Source: JBBQBQ01 sp038317685 (GTDB taxonomy: Bacteria > Desulfobacterota > Desulfuromonadia > Desulfuromonadales > DDH964). Taken from it: DNA of 26,959 nucleotides. A program made the position numbers and the translations under genes. The notes under the pieces were generated by a model. That model saw nothing but the letters and a program-made list of their open reading frames with translations, made no database searches and was not told the DNA's origin. Below, in pieces: positions 8,304 through 16,741 of this stretch; position 1 is the first letter of the stretch, and every line of letters starts with the position of its first letter. The stretch covers positions 1-26,959 of the forward strand of contig JBBQBQ010000012.1 in NCBI GenBank assembly GCA_038317685.1, written 5' to 3'.

Positions 8304-8334
8304 CCTTTCAGGTTTATTCACCCCCTCCGGAACG

Positions 8335-10730
8335 ATGTCCGACGTGATCCGAAAGACGCCACCGCCCCGCCCCGAACTGCTCGCTCCGGCCGGCAGCCTG
8401 GAGGCTTTTTTCGCCGCCATGGAAGCGGGGGCTGACGCCGTCTATAACGGCCTCAAGGACTTCTCGGCGCGGGCCAAGGCTAAAAACGTCACCCTCGCCG
8501 AACTGGAGCGGATGCTTGGCTACGCCCGGGAGCGCGACCGCCGCATCTATGTCACCCTCAACACCCTGGTCAAGGAACGGGAACTGCCGGCCCTGATCGA
8601 AACCCTGGCGACCCTCGAAGCACTCCAGGTCGACGCCGTGATCCTCCAGGATCTCGGGGTCTGGCGCCTGGCGCAACGGCATTTCCCAGAGCTCGAGCTG
8701 CACGCCTCGACCCAGATGACGGTCCATAACGCCGCCGGGGTGAGGATGCTGGAGACGATGGGCTTTACCCGCGGGGTCCTGGCCCGGGAACTCTCCCTGG
8801 CGGAGATCGCCGCCATCCGCCGTCAGACGACCCTGGAACTCGAACACTTCATCCACGGCGCCCTTTGCTTCTCCTTCTCCGGCCAGTGCTACTTCTCCTC
8901 CTTCCTCGGGGGCAAGAGCGGCAACCGCGGCCGCTGCGCCCAGCCCTGCCGGCGCCGCTACCGCTACGGCAGCCAGGAGGGCTACTACTTCTCCCCCAAC
9001 GACCTTTCGGTCATCGACCTCCTCCCGGAACTCGCCGCCGCCGGGGTCGTCAGCTTCAAGATCGAAGGGCGGATGAAGAGCGCCGAATATGTCGCGAGCG
9101 TCGTCAGCGCCTACCGCAAGGTCCTCGACGCCCCCGAAGCGGCGCGTCCCGAGGCGGTCAGGGCCGGCAAAGAGCTCCTCAAGCTCTCCTTCGGCCGGCT
9201 GCCGACCAAGGGTTTCCTGCCCGGCGTGGTGCCGGCGGACATCGCCATCCAGTCCATCAAGGGGGCGACGGGCCGTTTCCTCGGCGAAGTCACCCAGGTC
9301 CGCGACGCCGTCATCACCTTCAAGACCCGCGACCGGCTTCACGTCGGCGACCGGGTGCGGGTCCAGCCGAAGACCGATCGCGCCGGAACCGCCTTCACCG
9401 TCAAGGAACTCACCCTCGGCAAGGCCCCGGCGAAGGTCGCCCTGGCGGGAAGTCTGGTGACCCTCCCCTCGCCCTTCACCGGCACCTTCAAGGTCGGCGA
9501 TTCGGTCTTCAAGGTCTCCTCGGAACAGGCCTTCACCCTCAGTGAAGCCGCGTGCCGGAAGCGCCTCGACCAAGCACCGCCGCCCCCCCAGGAGGTGGCG
9601 CTGACGGTCGCCATGCCCGATGAACGGACCCTGGAGATCAACGCCGACTGCGGCGCCGTCCACCTCAGCCAGAGCTATCCGGTCGAGAGCTACCCGGCGA
9701 CCGACCGGCCGCTCGACGCCGCCACCCTGGAAGGGGTCTTTGCCCGCAGCGCCGACGCCCCCTTCCGGCTGACCGGCCTGACCGCCGGCCCGCTGCCGGC
9801 GGTGGTCGTCCCGCCGAGCCGCCTCAAGGAGATCCGCCGCGACCTCTACGGTCGGCTGACGACCCTGGTCAGAGCGGCCAGAGACGCCGAGCGCCGAGCC
9901 CATCTCGCCGCCGCCCGGGCCGGGCTGCTCCCGGCCGGCCCGCCGCAGCCGGCGCCGCGGCGCGAACTGACGGTGGTGATCCCCGGACCGCGCGATGCGC
10001 AGCTCCTTTCCGACCCGGCCGTGGACCGGCTTCTCATCCCCTTCACCGCCGGCAACCTGCAGGAACTTGAGCGCACCGGACGGCGGCTCTCCGGACAGCG
10101 GGAGCGGGTCATCTGGGACCTCCCCTTCATCATCTTTGAGCCCGAATGGAACGGCTACCGGGACGCGGTCCGGAACCTGGTGGAGAGGGGTTTTGCACCT
10201 TCCGCCTCAACAACCTCGGTCACTTCGACCTCTTCAACGGCCTTCAAGGGGTGCGTTTGGTCACCGGCTACCGGCTCTTCTCCCTCAACAGCCAGGCCCT
10301 CCTCGCCTGGCGGGAACTCGGCGCCGGCGAGGCGACCCTTTACCTCGAGGATGACCGAACCAACCTCGGCGAACTGCTCCGCCGTGACGTTGGCCTGGGC
10401 CTGGCGGTCACCGTTTACGCCCCGGTGCCGCTGATCACCTCCCGGATCCCGATCCGCGGGGTGCGCGGCGATCGGCCGGTGGTTTCCGATCGCGACGACG
10501 CCTACCGGGTCGAACAGCGTTCCGGGCTGACGGTTCTCACCGCCGCCAGCGACTTCTCGCTCCTCGGCCAGGTCGGAGAGCTGCAGACGGCCGGCTGCGG
10601 CCGGATGGTCATCGATCTCAGCCACCTCGGCCCCTTCTCGCCGCGGGGGAAACAGGTGCTGGAGGCCTGGCGCAAAGGGCAGGAAATCGCCGGAACCAGC
10701 CCCTTCAATTACGCGGCCGGCCTCGAATGA
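8335..10730 (+). CDS. U32 family (RlhA/YdcP-like) protein interrupted by one frameshift
   Basis: U32 family proteins include RNA-modification factors such as RlhA and TrhP and bear a cysteine-bound Fe-S cluster in several members. The protein opens MSDVIRKTPPPRPELLAPAG. It carries the U32 signature EHFIHGALCFSFSGQC with further cysteines in GRCAQPCRRRY, giving four candidate cluster ligands. A long C-terminal region of the DUF3656 kind follows. The initial frame is homologous-looking through VERGF (about residue 620, base 10194). After that the family-like sequence TFRLNNLGHFDLFNG continues in the -1 frame to 10730, for a total near 798 residues. The original frame runs on to 10434 with low-complexity Ser/Thr, as expected of a wrong frame. 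The ATG at 8335 has only a weak GGA upstream. The break is either a one-base loss, a sequencing error, or a -1 ribosomal shift on GGGTTTT (10188-10194). Confidence 0.85.
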
Positions 10731-10762
10731 AACCGGGCGCCGATCCCGGGTCGGCTGGTTTC
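10729..10762 (+). terminator. hairpin over the U32 stop codon
   Basis: GAAACC (10729-10734) pairs with GGTTTC (10757-10762) and GCCGA with TCGGC further in, separated by an asymmetric bulge and a 7-base loop. A C-run follows rather than a T-run, so its termination function is uncertain. Confidence 0.35.
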
Positions 10763-10796
10763 CCCCGCTGACCTTGCTTGCCAGGACCGAGGCGCC

Positions 10797-12749
10797 ATGA
10801 CCCCGGACCATTACCTGATCGTTGAAGCAGCTCCGGCCATCCCCGGCCTTGAGGACCTCCTCGCCGACCTGGCGCGGGACGGCGTCGTCGATGCCTATAG
10901 CGCCCGCCAGCGCCTCCTCGGCCGCGGCCTGGCGCTGCTGGCCAAGGGTGACCGGGGAAAGCTCGCCCCGCTGGCAAAGCACCTCGCTGCGGCGCGGGTC
11001 CGCCACTGGCTTATTCTGCCGGCCCCGCCGCGCTTCGCCCCGGACCGCCTGCGCGCTCTGCGAACCTCGGCGGAGGCCCTGACCCTGGTCGGCGAAAAGG
11101 GGGAGGTGGCGGTCGAGCGGGGGGCGCGCCTGGTGGCGATCCTCGCCGACCTTTCCGGTGCCGCGGTCGAAAAGAGCCTGAAACGGCTGCTGGTGCAGAA
11201 TGCCTATCGCGGCCGCGAGGTCATCGACCCCATCGGCGACGACGACTTCCGCCAGGCGGTCCTGCGCGGCCGGCCCCTCCTCGATATCTACCGGCTCGGG
11301 GACGACGGCGCGGTCGTCGGGGCGATGCGCGCCTATCCGGGACGTTTCGATCCGGCCGGCCTCGGCGCCCGGCGCTCGTTAAGCGCCGTCGGCAATCTCG
11401 ATGCCCTCCTCGACCTGCTGCGGGAGTTCGCCGGGACCCTGGAACTGCGCACCGATTTCGGTCTCGCCACTCTGCCGGGGTGCCGCCTGCACCGCGCCGA
11501 CGAAGGGCCTTCTGCGGAGCGGGAGAATCTCCTCAGTCTGACCCGCTTTGGATGGCTGGCGACCCAGCTGGTCGCCCAACCCGCCCTTCCAGCCCCCCCG
11601 GCGGTTGCCGACGAGACAACCCAGATCCTGGGTGCGGTCGGTCTGGCCCTCGGCGAGCCGGCCCTAGCTGGACCTGCCGTACCCCCGGTCGGTTCCGGCG
11701 ACGCTGCCGCTGTCCCGCCCCGGCCAACCGTCCCGTCACCGGCTCCCGGCCGGGAGCTCCCCCCGCCGCCGTCGGCCGACGAATTGGGGGGGGGAACTGG
11801 CTTCAGCCTGGTTCGCCTCGGCGTATGGGGGGGAATTCTCGCCGGGATCGTCGCCGGGCTGATCAGGGTGGAACCGGCCGTGCTGGGGTTCATCTGGACG
11901 CACGGGGTGGCGTCGGGGCTGCTGCCGGCCGTCCTCGCCGCCGGCTGCTTCTGGCGCGGCTTCCACTTTTTGCGGCTGAAGCGCCGGATGGAGAATACCC
12001 CGACCAGCAAGATCCGCTCGTTGGCACTGGGAATGGTCGAGGTTCAGGGGATCGCGCGGCGCCGCTACGCCCTGGTGGCGCCGATGACCCAGCTGCCCTG
12101 TGTCTGGTATCGTTTGCGGCGCTTTCGCCGGGACCAGAAGAACAACTGGCACCAGACCAGCAGCAGCGACTGCGGTCCGGTCCCCTTCTACCTGGAGGAT
12201 GCCACCGGAAGGGTGTTGATCGACCCCCGAGGGTCCGCCATCCAACCCCAAACCCGGGAAGAGGGCTATCCGGGAGGGATCGGCAGCTGGCAGGTCGGGG
12301 GGATGGAAACCTCCGAGGAAAAGTGGGTCGAGGAGGTGGTGGCTGACGGGGCGCCCCTGTACGTCCTCGGCTTCGCCGACGTTCGGCGCCCGGGGCAGGG
12401 GTCACTGCGGGAGCGGACCATCGCCAAGCTGCAGCGCCTGAAAGGCGACCGGCGGGCCCTGGCGGCCTTCGACGGGGACGGCGACGGGACCATCAGCAGC
12501 GACGAATGGGACACGGCCCGCCAGGCCATGGAATCGGAGGCGTTGCGGGAGGAACTCAGCGCCGGGCGGGCGCCGGAGACCTCGACGATCGCCATCGGCC
12601 GGCCCAAGGATCGAGGGCTCCCCTTCGTGATTGCCGCCGCGGCCGCAGAGCACCAACTCCCCGGCCGCTACGGATTCTGGATCATCCCACTCTTTCTCGG
12701 CTCCGGGCTGTCCCTGGCCTGGGCCGTCTATCTGATTCTGGAACCTTAA
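10797..12749 (+). CDS. membrane protein with GIDE-like domain and EF-hand
   Basis: This 650-residue protein has several parts. Residues 1 to about 275 form a soluble region I do not recognise. A Pro-rich linker follows (about 285-335). Two hydrophobic segments come next (LGVWGGILAGIVAGLI and a second near 365-385). A GIDE-like domain then spans about 395-530 (RSLALGMVEVQGIA, then PCVWYRLRRFRRDQ, then PFYLEDATGRVLIDP). A canonical EF-hand loop DGDGDGTISSDE occupies 559-570, with Ca2+ ligands Asp559, 561, 563 and Glu570. A final transmembrane helix lies near the C-terminus. GIDE is known from the mitochondrial E3 ligase MUL1, but there is no RING finger here, so ubiquitin ligase activity should not be assumed. 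LemA follows 37 bases later; GIDE-LemA pairs are known in bacteria. Confidence 0.72.
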   Translation: MTPDHYLIVEAAPAIPGLEDLLADLARDGVVDAYSARQRLLGRGLALLAKGDRGKLAPLAKHLAAARVRHWLILPAPPRFAPDRLRALRTSAEALTLVGEKGEVAVERGARLVAILADLSGAAVEKSLKRLLVQNAYRGREVIDPIGDDDFRQAVLRGRPLLDIYRLGDDGAVVGAMRAYPGRFDPAGLGARRSLSAVGNLDALLDLLREFAGTLELRTDFGLATLPGCRLHRADEGPSAERENLLSLTRFGWLATQLVAQPALPAPPAVADETTQILGAVGLALGEPALAGPAVPPVGSGDAAAVPPRPTVPSPAPGRELPPPPSADELGGGTGFSLVRLGVWGGILAGIVAGLIRVEPAVLGFIWTHGVASGLLPAVLAAGCFWRGFHFLRLKRRMENTPTSKIRSLALGMVEVQGIARRRYALVAPMTQLPCVWYRLRRFRRDQKNNWHQTSSSDCGPVPFYLEDATGRVLIDPRGSAIQPQTREEGYPGGIGSWQVGGMETSEEKWVEEVVADGAPLYVLGFADVRRPGQGSLRERTIAKLQRLKGDRRALAAFDGDGDGTISSDEWDTARQAMESEALREELSAGRAPETSTIAIGRPKDRGLPFVIAAAAAEHQLPGRYGFWIIPLFLGSGLSLAWAVYLILEP

Positions 12750-12786
12750 CTTCGGGCCACATCGGCCCCAGACCAGGAGGTGTCCC

Positions 12787-13359
12787 ATGGCCGGTTGGAT
12801 CGTCCTCGGCGTCCTGTTGTTGCTCCTGTTAGGCCTCGTCCTTTATTCCATCGTCCTCTACAACGGTTTTGTACAGATGAAAAATGACGTCGACAAATCC
12901 TGGAGCAACATCGACCTGCTCCTCAAGCAGCGCTACGATGAACTCCCCAAGCTGATCAAGGTCTGTGAAGGGTACATGCAGCACGAGCAGCGCACCCTGG
13001 AAGCCGTGATCAAGGCCCGCGGTCAACTCACCGCCGCCCAAAGCGAAGGGGAAAAACTGGCGGCGGAGAATGCCCTCAGCCAGACCCTGCGCTCCCTCTT
13101 CATGGTCGTCGAACGTTACCCGGAGCTGAAAGCGGACACGCTCTTCCGGCGTCTCAGCGACCGCATCTCCGAGCTTGAAGACCAGATCGCCGACCGCCGG
13201 GAACTCTTCAACGAATACGTCAATCTCTACAATATCCGTCTTGATCAGTTCCCCGACGTGCTGATCGCCCGGGCCTTCAATTTCACGCCACGCACCCTGT
13301 GGAAGATCGATCCGGCCCACCGTCAGGATGTGGCGGTCAGCTTCGAACCGGTCCATTAG
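12787..13359 (+). CDS. LemA family protein
   Basis: This 190-residue protein has one N-terminal transmembrane helix (WIVLGVLLLLLLGLVLYSIVLY) and a short N-terminus. A helical domain follows with the family pattern YNGFVQMKNDVDKSWSNIDLLLKQRYDELPKLI. It ends in the usual RELFNEYVNLYN and FNFTPRTLWKID type segments. LemA proteins are membrane-anchored helical-bundle proteins, and their biochemical role is not settled. The ATG has a strong AGGAGGTG four bases upstream. It is likely co-transcribed with the GIDE/EF-hand gene, which suggests a shared membrane complex (inference). Confidence 0.9.
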   Translation: MAGWIVLGVLLLLLLGLVLYSIVLYNGFVQMKNDVDKSWSNIDLLLKQRYDELPKLIKVCEGYMQHEQRTLEAVIKARGQLTAAQSEGEKLAAENALSQTLRSLFMVVERYPELKADTLFRRLSDRISELEDQIADRRELFNEYVNLYNIRLDQFPDVLIARAFNFTPRTLWKIDPAHRQDVAVSFEPVH

Positions 13360-13391
13360 GACGAATTTCTCCCCCGGCGCCGGAACTTTTC

Positions 13392-13400
13392 TGCTATAGT
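13392..13400 (+). promoter_or_regulatory. extended -10 promoter for the SlyD-like gene
   Basis: TGCTATAGT is an extended -10 element 38 bases upstream of the SlyD-like ATG. No -35 match is visible at the usual distance. It would give the FKBP gene its own transcript inside the lemA-slyD gap. Confidence 0.5.
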
Positions 13401-13437
13401 CCCGCCATCGACGCTCATATCAGAAAGGAAAGACACC

Positions 13438-13896
13438 ATGAAAACCGCTAAACAAGGCGACAGGGTCCGGATCAACTATACCGGCCGCCTCCCCGACGGC
13501 TCCATTGTCGACAGTTCCGAGGACTGCTGCGAGGATGAAGAGTGTGACCACGAAGCCGGCCCCCTCGAATTCACCATCGGCGATGAAGAAGTCATCCCCG
13601 GTCTGGAACAGGCCTTGATCGGCATGCGCCCCGGCGAGAAGAAGACCGTCAACATCCCCTGCGACCAGGCCTACGGCCCCCGCGACGAGGAGTTGGTGAT
13701 GGTCGTCCCGCGCAGCGACCTGCCGGAGGAACTCGATCCGGAGATCGGCGACGTTCTCGAAGTCAGCGACGACGACGAGGGCGATTTCGCCGTCACCGTT
13801 GCCGAGGTGTCGGCCGAATCGGTCACCCTCGACGCCAACCATCCCCTCGCCGGCGAGGATCTGATCTTCGACCTGGAACTGGTTGAAATCGTCTGA
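13438..13896 (+). CDS. SlyD-like FKBP-type peptidyl-prolyl isomerase
   Basis: This cytosolic prolyl isomerase/chaperone has 152 residues. The FKBP fold begins GDRVRINYTGRLPDGSIVDSS and continues with EFTIGDEEVIPGLEQALIGM, GEKKTVNI and AYGPRDEELV. The inserted flap domain typical of SlyD is present in the middle (PRSDLPEELDPEIGDVLEV). There is no long His-rich metal-binding tail. Instead an acidic cysteine cluster (DCCEDEECDHE, about residues 29-39) lies between the first strands and may bind metal. The RBS is AGGAAAG about eight bases before the ATG. The gene has its own likely promoter and ends at a strong terminator. Confidence 0.9.
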   Translation: MKTAKQGDRVRINYTGRLPDGSIVDSSEDCCEDEECDHEAGPLEFTIGDEEVIPGLEQALIGMRPGEKKTVNIPCDQAYGPRDEELVMVVPRSDLPEELDPEIGDVLEVSDDDEGDFAVTVAEVSAESVTLDANHPLAGEDLIFDLELVEIV

Positions 13897-13913
13897 ATCT
13901 GACCTGCCGTTCG

Positions 13914-13956
13914 AAACGCCAAGAGGGCCTGCTTTTGCAGGCCCTCTTGGCGTTTT
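13914..13956. terminator. perfect 19-bp bidirectional terminator
   Basis: Bases 13914-13932 pair without mismatch with 13937-13955 around a TTTT loop. The stem is GC-rich, and its outer three pairs (AAA/TTT) run into the T-tract on both strands. It sits between the convergent slyD-like gene and the broken kinase gene and can stop both. Confidence 0.93.
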
Positions 13957-14009
13957 CGGCAGACGGAGAGGTATCGGAGCGGGATGTTGCTGAAAACAGA
14001 ATCCCGGGG

Positions 14010-15584
14010 TCAGGTCGTAATCGGCAGTGCGACATAAACCTTGCAGCCTTCCCCTGGAAAGCTGTCAACCGAAATCGTGCCGCCATGCTCTTCAACAATC
14101 TGCTTGACGATGCTCATGCCCAGGCCCAAGCCTCTGACCGCCGTATCCGAGGTATCGGCGCGATAAAACTTATCAAACATTTTGGAGAGCTGTGATTTGC
14201 TCATACCGATGCCCTGGTCGGCGATCAGCACTTGGCAGCGGCCCCCTTCCCGGTCGACGATCACCGAAACGCGGCTATCCTTCGGAGAGTATTTGATGGC
14301 ATTGCTCAGGAGGTTTTCCAGGACCTGATTGATGCGGTGGCCATCGATCATCATCGTCTCCGGAGTCCCCGGTTTGATTTCCAGCGTCAGTTGATGCGTG
14401 GCCTTCAATCTGAACCGGTTGATCACCTTGGTCAGCAGGGTCGCTATCGAAGTCGGCTGTTTATCCAAAGGAATGCTGCGTCCGGCTTCGATGCGGCTGA
14501 GATCGAGGATGTCATCGATGATTTTGTCGAGTCTTTCGCAATTTTCATAGATCTCATTCTGGCAATTCTGCTTCTGCTCCTCGTTGAGAGCGCCGGAGAG
14601 GGACGGGTCCGAGAGCAGTTCGGCAAAACCCATGATACTGGAAACCGGGGTGCGCAATTCGTGAGCGGCGGTCGAGATGAACTCGCTTTTGAGCTGATCA
14701 CTCTTCAGCAAGGCCGCCAGCGCCTGTTTGTGATTGATGGCCAGGGCCGTCAATTCGGCCGCCGAGTTGATCAGGTCCAGTTCGAATCGGCCAGGTTCGC
14801 GGGGCTCGGTGTAGTAGATGGCAAAGGTACCGAGAACATTATTGTCATTGTCGAAAATCGGCTGAGACCAACAGGCCCGCAAGACCGTTGTTTCGACCAG
14901 CCTGCGCGCTTTTTCCCAGTACGGGTGATTGAAAATATCTGAAACCACGACCCGCCGTTTTTGAAAGGCCGCAGTGCCGCAGGATCCGACCCCGTCACCA
15001 ATTTTCATCCCTTCGATCTTGTCATTGTAATATGGGGAGATTGGGCGCAGCGACCAGATGCAGCGTCCCGGTGGTGGCGTTCAGTCGCAGAATCGAGCAC
15101 AACAAGCCCTCTTCCACCGACTCGATCGATTCGACAATCGCCTTGCAGACCTCCTCCAGACTCTGGTTGCGGTAGAGCTTTTCCAGAACGCGGGTTTGTC
15201 CCTGCTGAAGGAGTTGTTGGCGCCGCTGATCGGTGACGTCAACGATCGTTGCCACCAGCGCCTCGCAGTCCCCGGCGGCAGTTCGGACAACGGTAATATC
15301 GGTGTCTCCCCAAAGGATTTTTCCGAACTTGGTGACAAAGCGTTTGCGGAAGTTCAGATGGTCGAGATTCCCTGCGATCAATTGACGACGTTCGGATTGC
15401 TCCCGTTCTCTATCGTCGTGGTGGCATAAATCAAAACCGTCAGGGTTGCCAGTTCGGCTGCGTCATAATTGACAAATTTGCAAAAAGCAGGGTTACATTC
15501 CATCATTCGGCCGGCACTGTCACTGACTTCAATCCCGATGGTCGAGGTGGCGAATACGCCCTGCGCAATATTTTTATGATTCAT
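14010..15584 (-). pseudogene. PAS-GAF sensor histidine kinase, broken by two frameshifts
   Basis: Three consecutive minus-strand frames together encode one kinase. The first (15584 down to about 15433) starts MNHKNIAQGVFATSTIGIEV and holds the front of a PAS domain. After a shift in the TTTT/AAAA run at 15433-15436, the second frame continues DLCHHDDREREQSERRQ, then PAS end and GAF start, and stops at 15022. After a shift near the GGGG run at 15034-15037, the third frame continues YYNDKIEGMKIGDGVGSCG, completing GAF and the kinase. The H-box AAHELRTPVSSIMG, N-box NLLSNAIKYSP, DQGIGM and GLGLGMSIV are all intact. An upstream Met at 15632 is possible. No transmembrane helix is visible, so the sensor is probably cytosolic. 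Either decay or homopolymer sequencing errors explain the breaks. Confidence 0.82.
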
Positions 15585-15678
15585 GTTTCCCGCCGCAAGC
15601 AACAAAGTTGAACAGCCTGTCATTAAGGTCAACTAAATTTCACCCTCGAAATCCATCTCACGCTTCTTCCGTCGTCGA

Positions 15679-15707
15679 AATATACAAAATAAAAACGACT
15701 TTCTCAA
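15679..15707 (-). promoter_or_regulatory. sigma70-like promoter upstream of the kinase gene
   Basis: On the minus strand TTGAGA (15702-15707) and TATATT (15679-15684) are separated by exactly 17 bases, about 95 bases upstream of the likely kinase start at 15584. This is a good sigma70-type match in an AT-rich stretch. Confidence 0.6.
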
Positions 15708-15867
15708 TAGACGCCTGTGACTGCTTCACATTTTCTCCCTTCGTCGAAAACCCGACACCCTTATTCCTTGCACCAGTGGTCTTGCTTCGACACGCCATCA
15801 GGATTCACTACCGCATTTAAATGCCAAGAGGAAACCGGCCCATGCCGGGAAGGTATTCACCACGAGC

Positions 15868-15901
15868 AGAACAGGGGCCTGCCGCAGCAGCCCTCTGTTC
15901 T
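15868..15901. repeat. 15-bp imperfect hairpin in a noncoding stretch
   Basis: AGAACAGGGGCCTGC (15868-15882) pairs with GCAGCCCTCTGTTCT (15887-15901) around a CGCA loop, with one G-T wobble and one mismatch. No T-tract follows on either strand. It lies between the small cysteine protein gene and the kinase promoter. Apart from this hairpin and the promoter, 15633-16067 shows no recognisable gene. Confidence 0.5.
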
Positions 15902-16067
15902 TATCTCCCAGACCGCTCCGGGGGAACGCTTCAGGGCCGTTGTTGTTTGTCAGTGAACTCCATTATCGCCCAACGATGAGCCGTTCGCGAGTCAACGAAT
16001 AACCCCACGGGTCCAGCCGAACGGGGCTTTGGAATGGAACGGCAGGAAGGGGGCAGGCCAGCCACAG

Positions 16068-16286
16068 CTATCCCGCAGTTATGATTTCCCTTGCTCGCTC
16101 ATTTTGATTTGGAAATAAATCGCCGGGAACCTTTTTCTTCCCAAGGGATTGAATGACCATATGTCTGGCACACGACGAATGGTCCCCTTGGCAATATTTT
16201 TTTTTGAAAATATCAGCGGCCACCGGCAGACCTTCCATCTTATCGGTGAAAAAAAGACAAGTTCTCAATGCTCCACAGTTAGTCAT
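16068..16286 (-). CDS. small cysteine-containing protein of unknown function
   Basis: This 72-residue soluble protein is not recognised as a characterised family. Cysteines are at positions 4, 10, 32 and 39, in the contexts RTCLFFTDKM, KKKYCQGD and SSCARHMV. The tail reads LGKKKVPGDLFPNQNERAREII. The regular spacing and clean composition look like a real conserved protein that could hold a metal or Fe-S site (inference). The ATG at 16286 has GGAG seven bases upstream. An ATG six bases earlier sits too close to it. The gene is upstream of, and on the same strand as, the broken PAS-GAF kinase. I have an unverified impression that similar proteins occur near sensor kinases in Desulfuromonadia. 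Confidence 0.65.
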   Translation of the reverse strand: MTNCGALRTCLFFTDKMEGLPVAADIFKKKYCQGDHSSCARHMVIQSLGKKKVPGDLFPNQNERAREIITAG

Positions 16287-16336
16287 TGCCATTCTCCTTT
16301 CGTTGGTCTTTTTGCGTTGCTAACCATCTGATTGAG

Positions 16337-16346
16337 TGACATGTCA
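16337..16346. promoter_or_regulatory. TGACATGTCA palindrome upstream of the small protein gene
   Basis: A perfect 10-base palindrome lies about 50 bases upstream of the small cysteine protein ATG. It sits next to AT-rich sequence that could include its promoter (AAATAT on the minus strand). Operator function is only a guess. Confidence 0.25.
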
Positions 16347-16500
16347 TATTTGTTTAAAAAAACAGAAAAATTTCTCCATAATTTCCAACCCCAAGGGGTA
16401 AACCCCAGCCGAAGCTCCCCTTAAATTGGCACCGTTTTTCATCCATAATCCGCCTGCGGAAAAGTTATGCGGCAGGTCCCATGGTCCGGAGGGGGAAAGA

Positions 16501-16611
16501 TGCTTAACGAATTCCAGAAACAGCTGGCTGCCGACAAATCATTGGACACAAAGCATGTTCCGTAGTATATCCGCTGAATTAAAAATTTCTACAGATTTTG
16601 GCCTGCCGCCG
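16501..16611 (+). pseudogene. degraded N-terminus of a tyrosine recombinase/integrase
   Basis: A strong ribosome binding site (GGAGGGGGAAAG) precedes an ATG that opens MLNEFQKQLAADKSLDTKHVP. Translation then meets TAG (16564-16566) and, three codons on, TGA (16576-16578). Reading through gives KHVP-stop-YIR-stop-IKNFYRFW. This closely resembles the KHVPYYIRWIKNFYRF pattern of the SAM-like N-terminal domain of integron- and phage-type integrases, if the stops replace Tyr and Trp. No catalytic C-terminal domain (R..HxxR..Y) follows. The remaining bases to 16740 show no clear coding signal. Confidence 0.5.
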
Positions 16612-16741
16612 TCCGGTCACTTGACCATTGAACACTCCCCAGAAAACACATCAACGTCAGGCGTTTCCCATCTGTTCCGGACAGCTTCCTCTTCCTCTCC
16701 TTCTGTTTCCCGGGGCGTGGGTTCCCGGAGCCCTTTTCAGT

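Noticed and set aside
8314..9903. A 529-residue minus-strand open frame opposite the U32 gene
   Set aside because: It is a shadow of the U32 coding sequence with acidic low-complexity composition.
10197..10434. Zero-frame tail of the U32 gene after the frame change
   Set aside because: It is Ser/Thr/Pro-rich sequence without family resemblance, while the -1 frame continues the U32 family pattern.
15717..15956. A 79-codon plus-strand open frame in the low-GC region
   Set aside because: It has no RBS and no recognisable pattern, and it overlaps a hairpin and the kinase promoter region.
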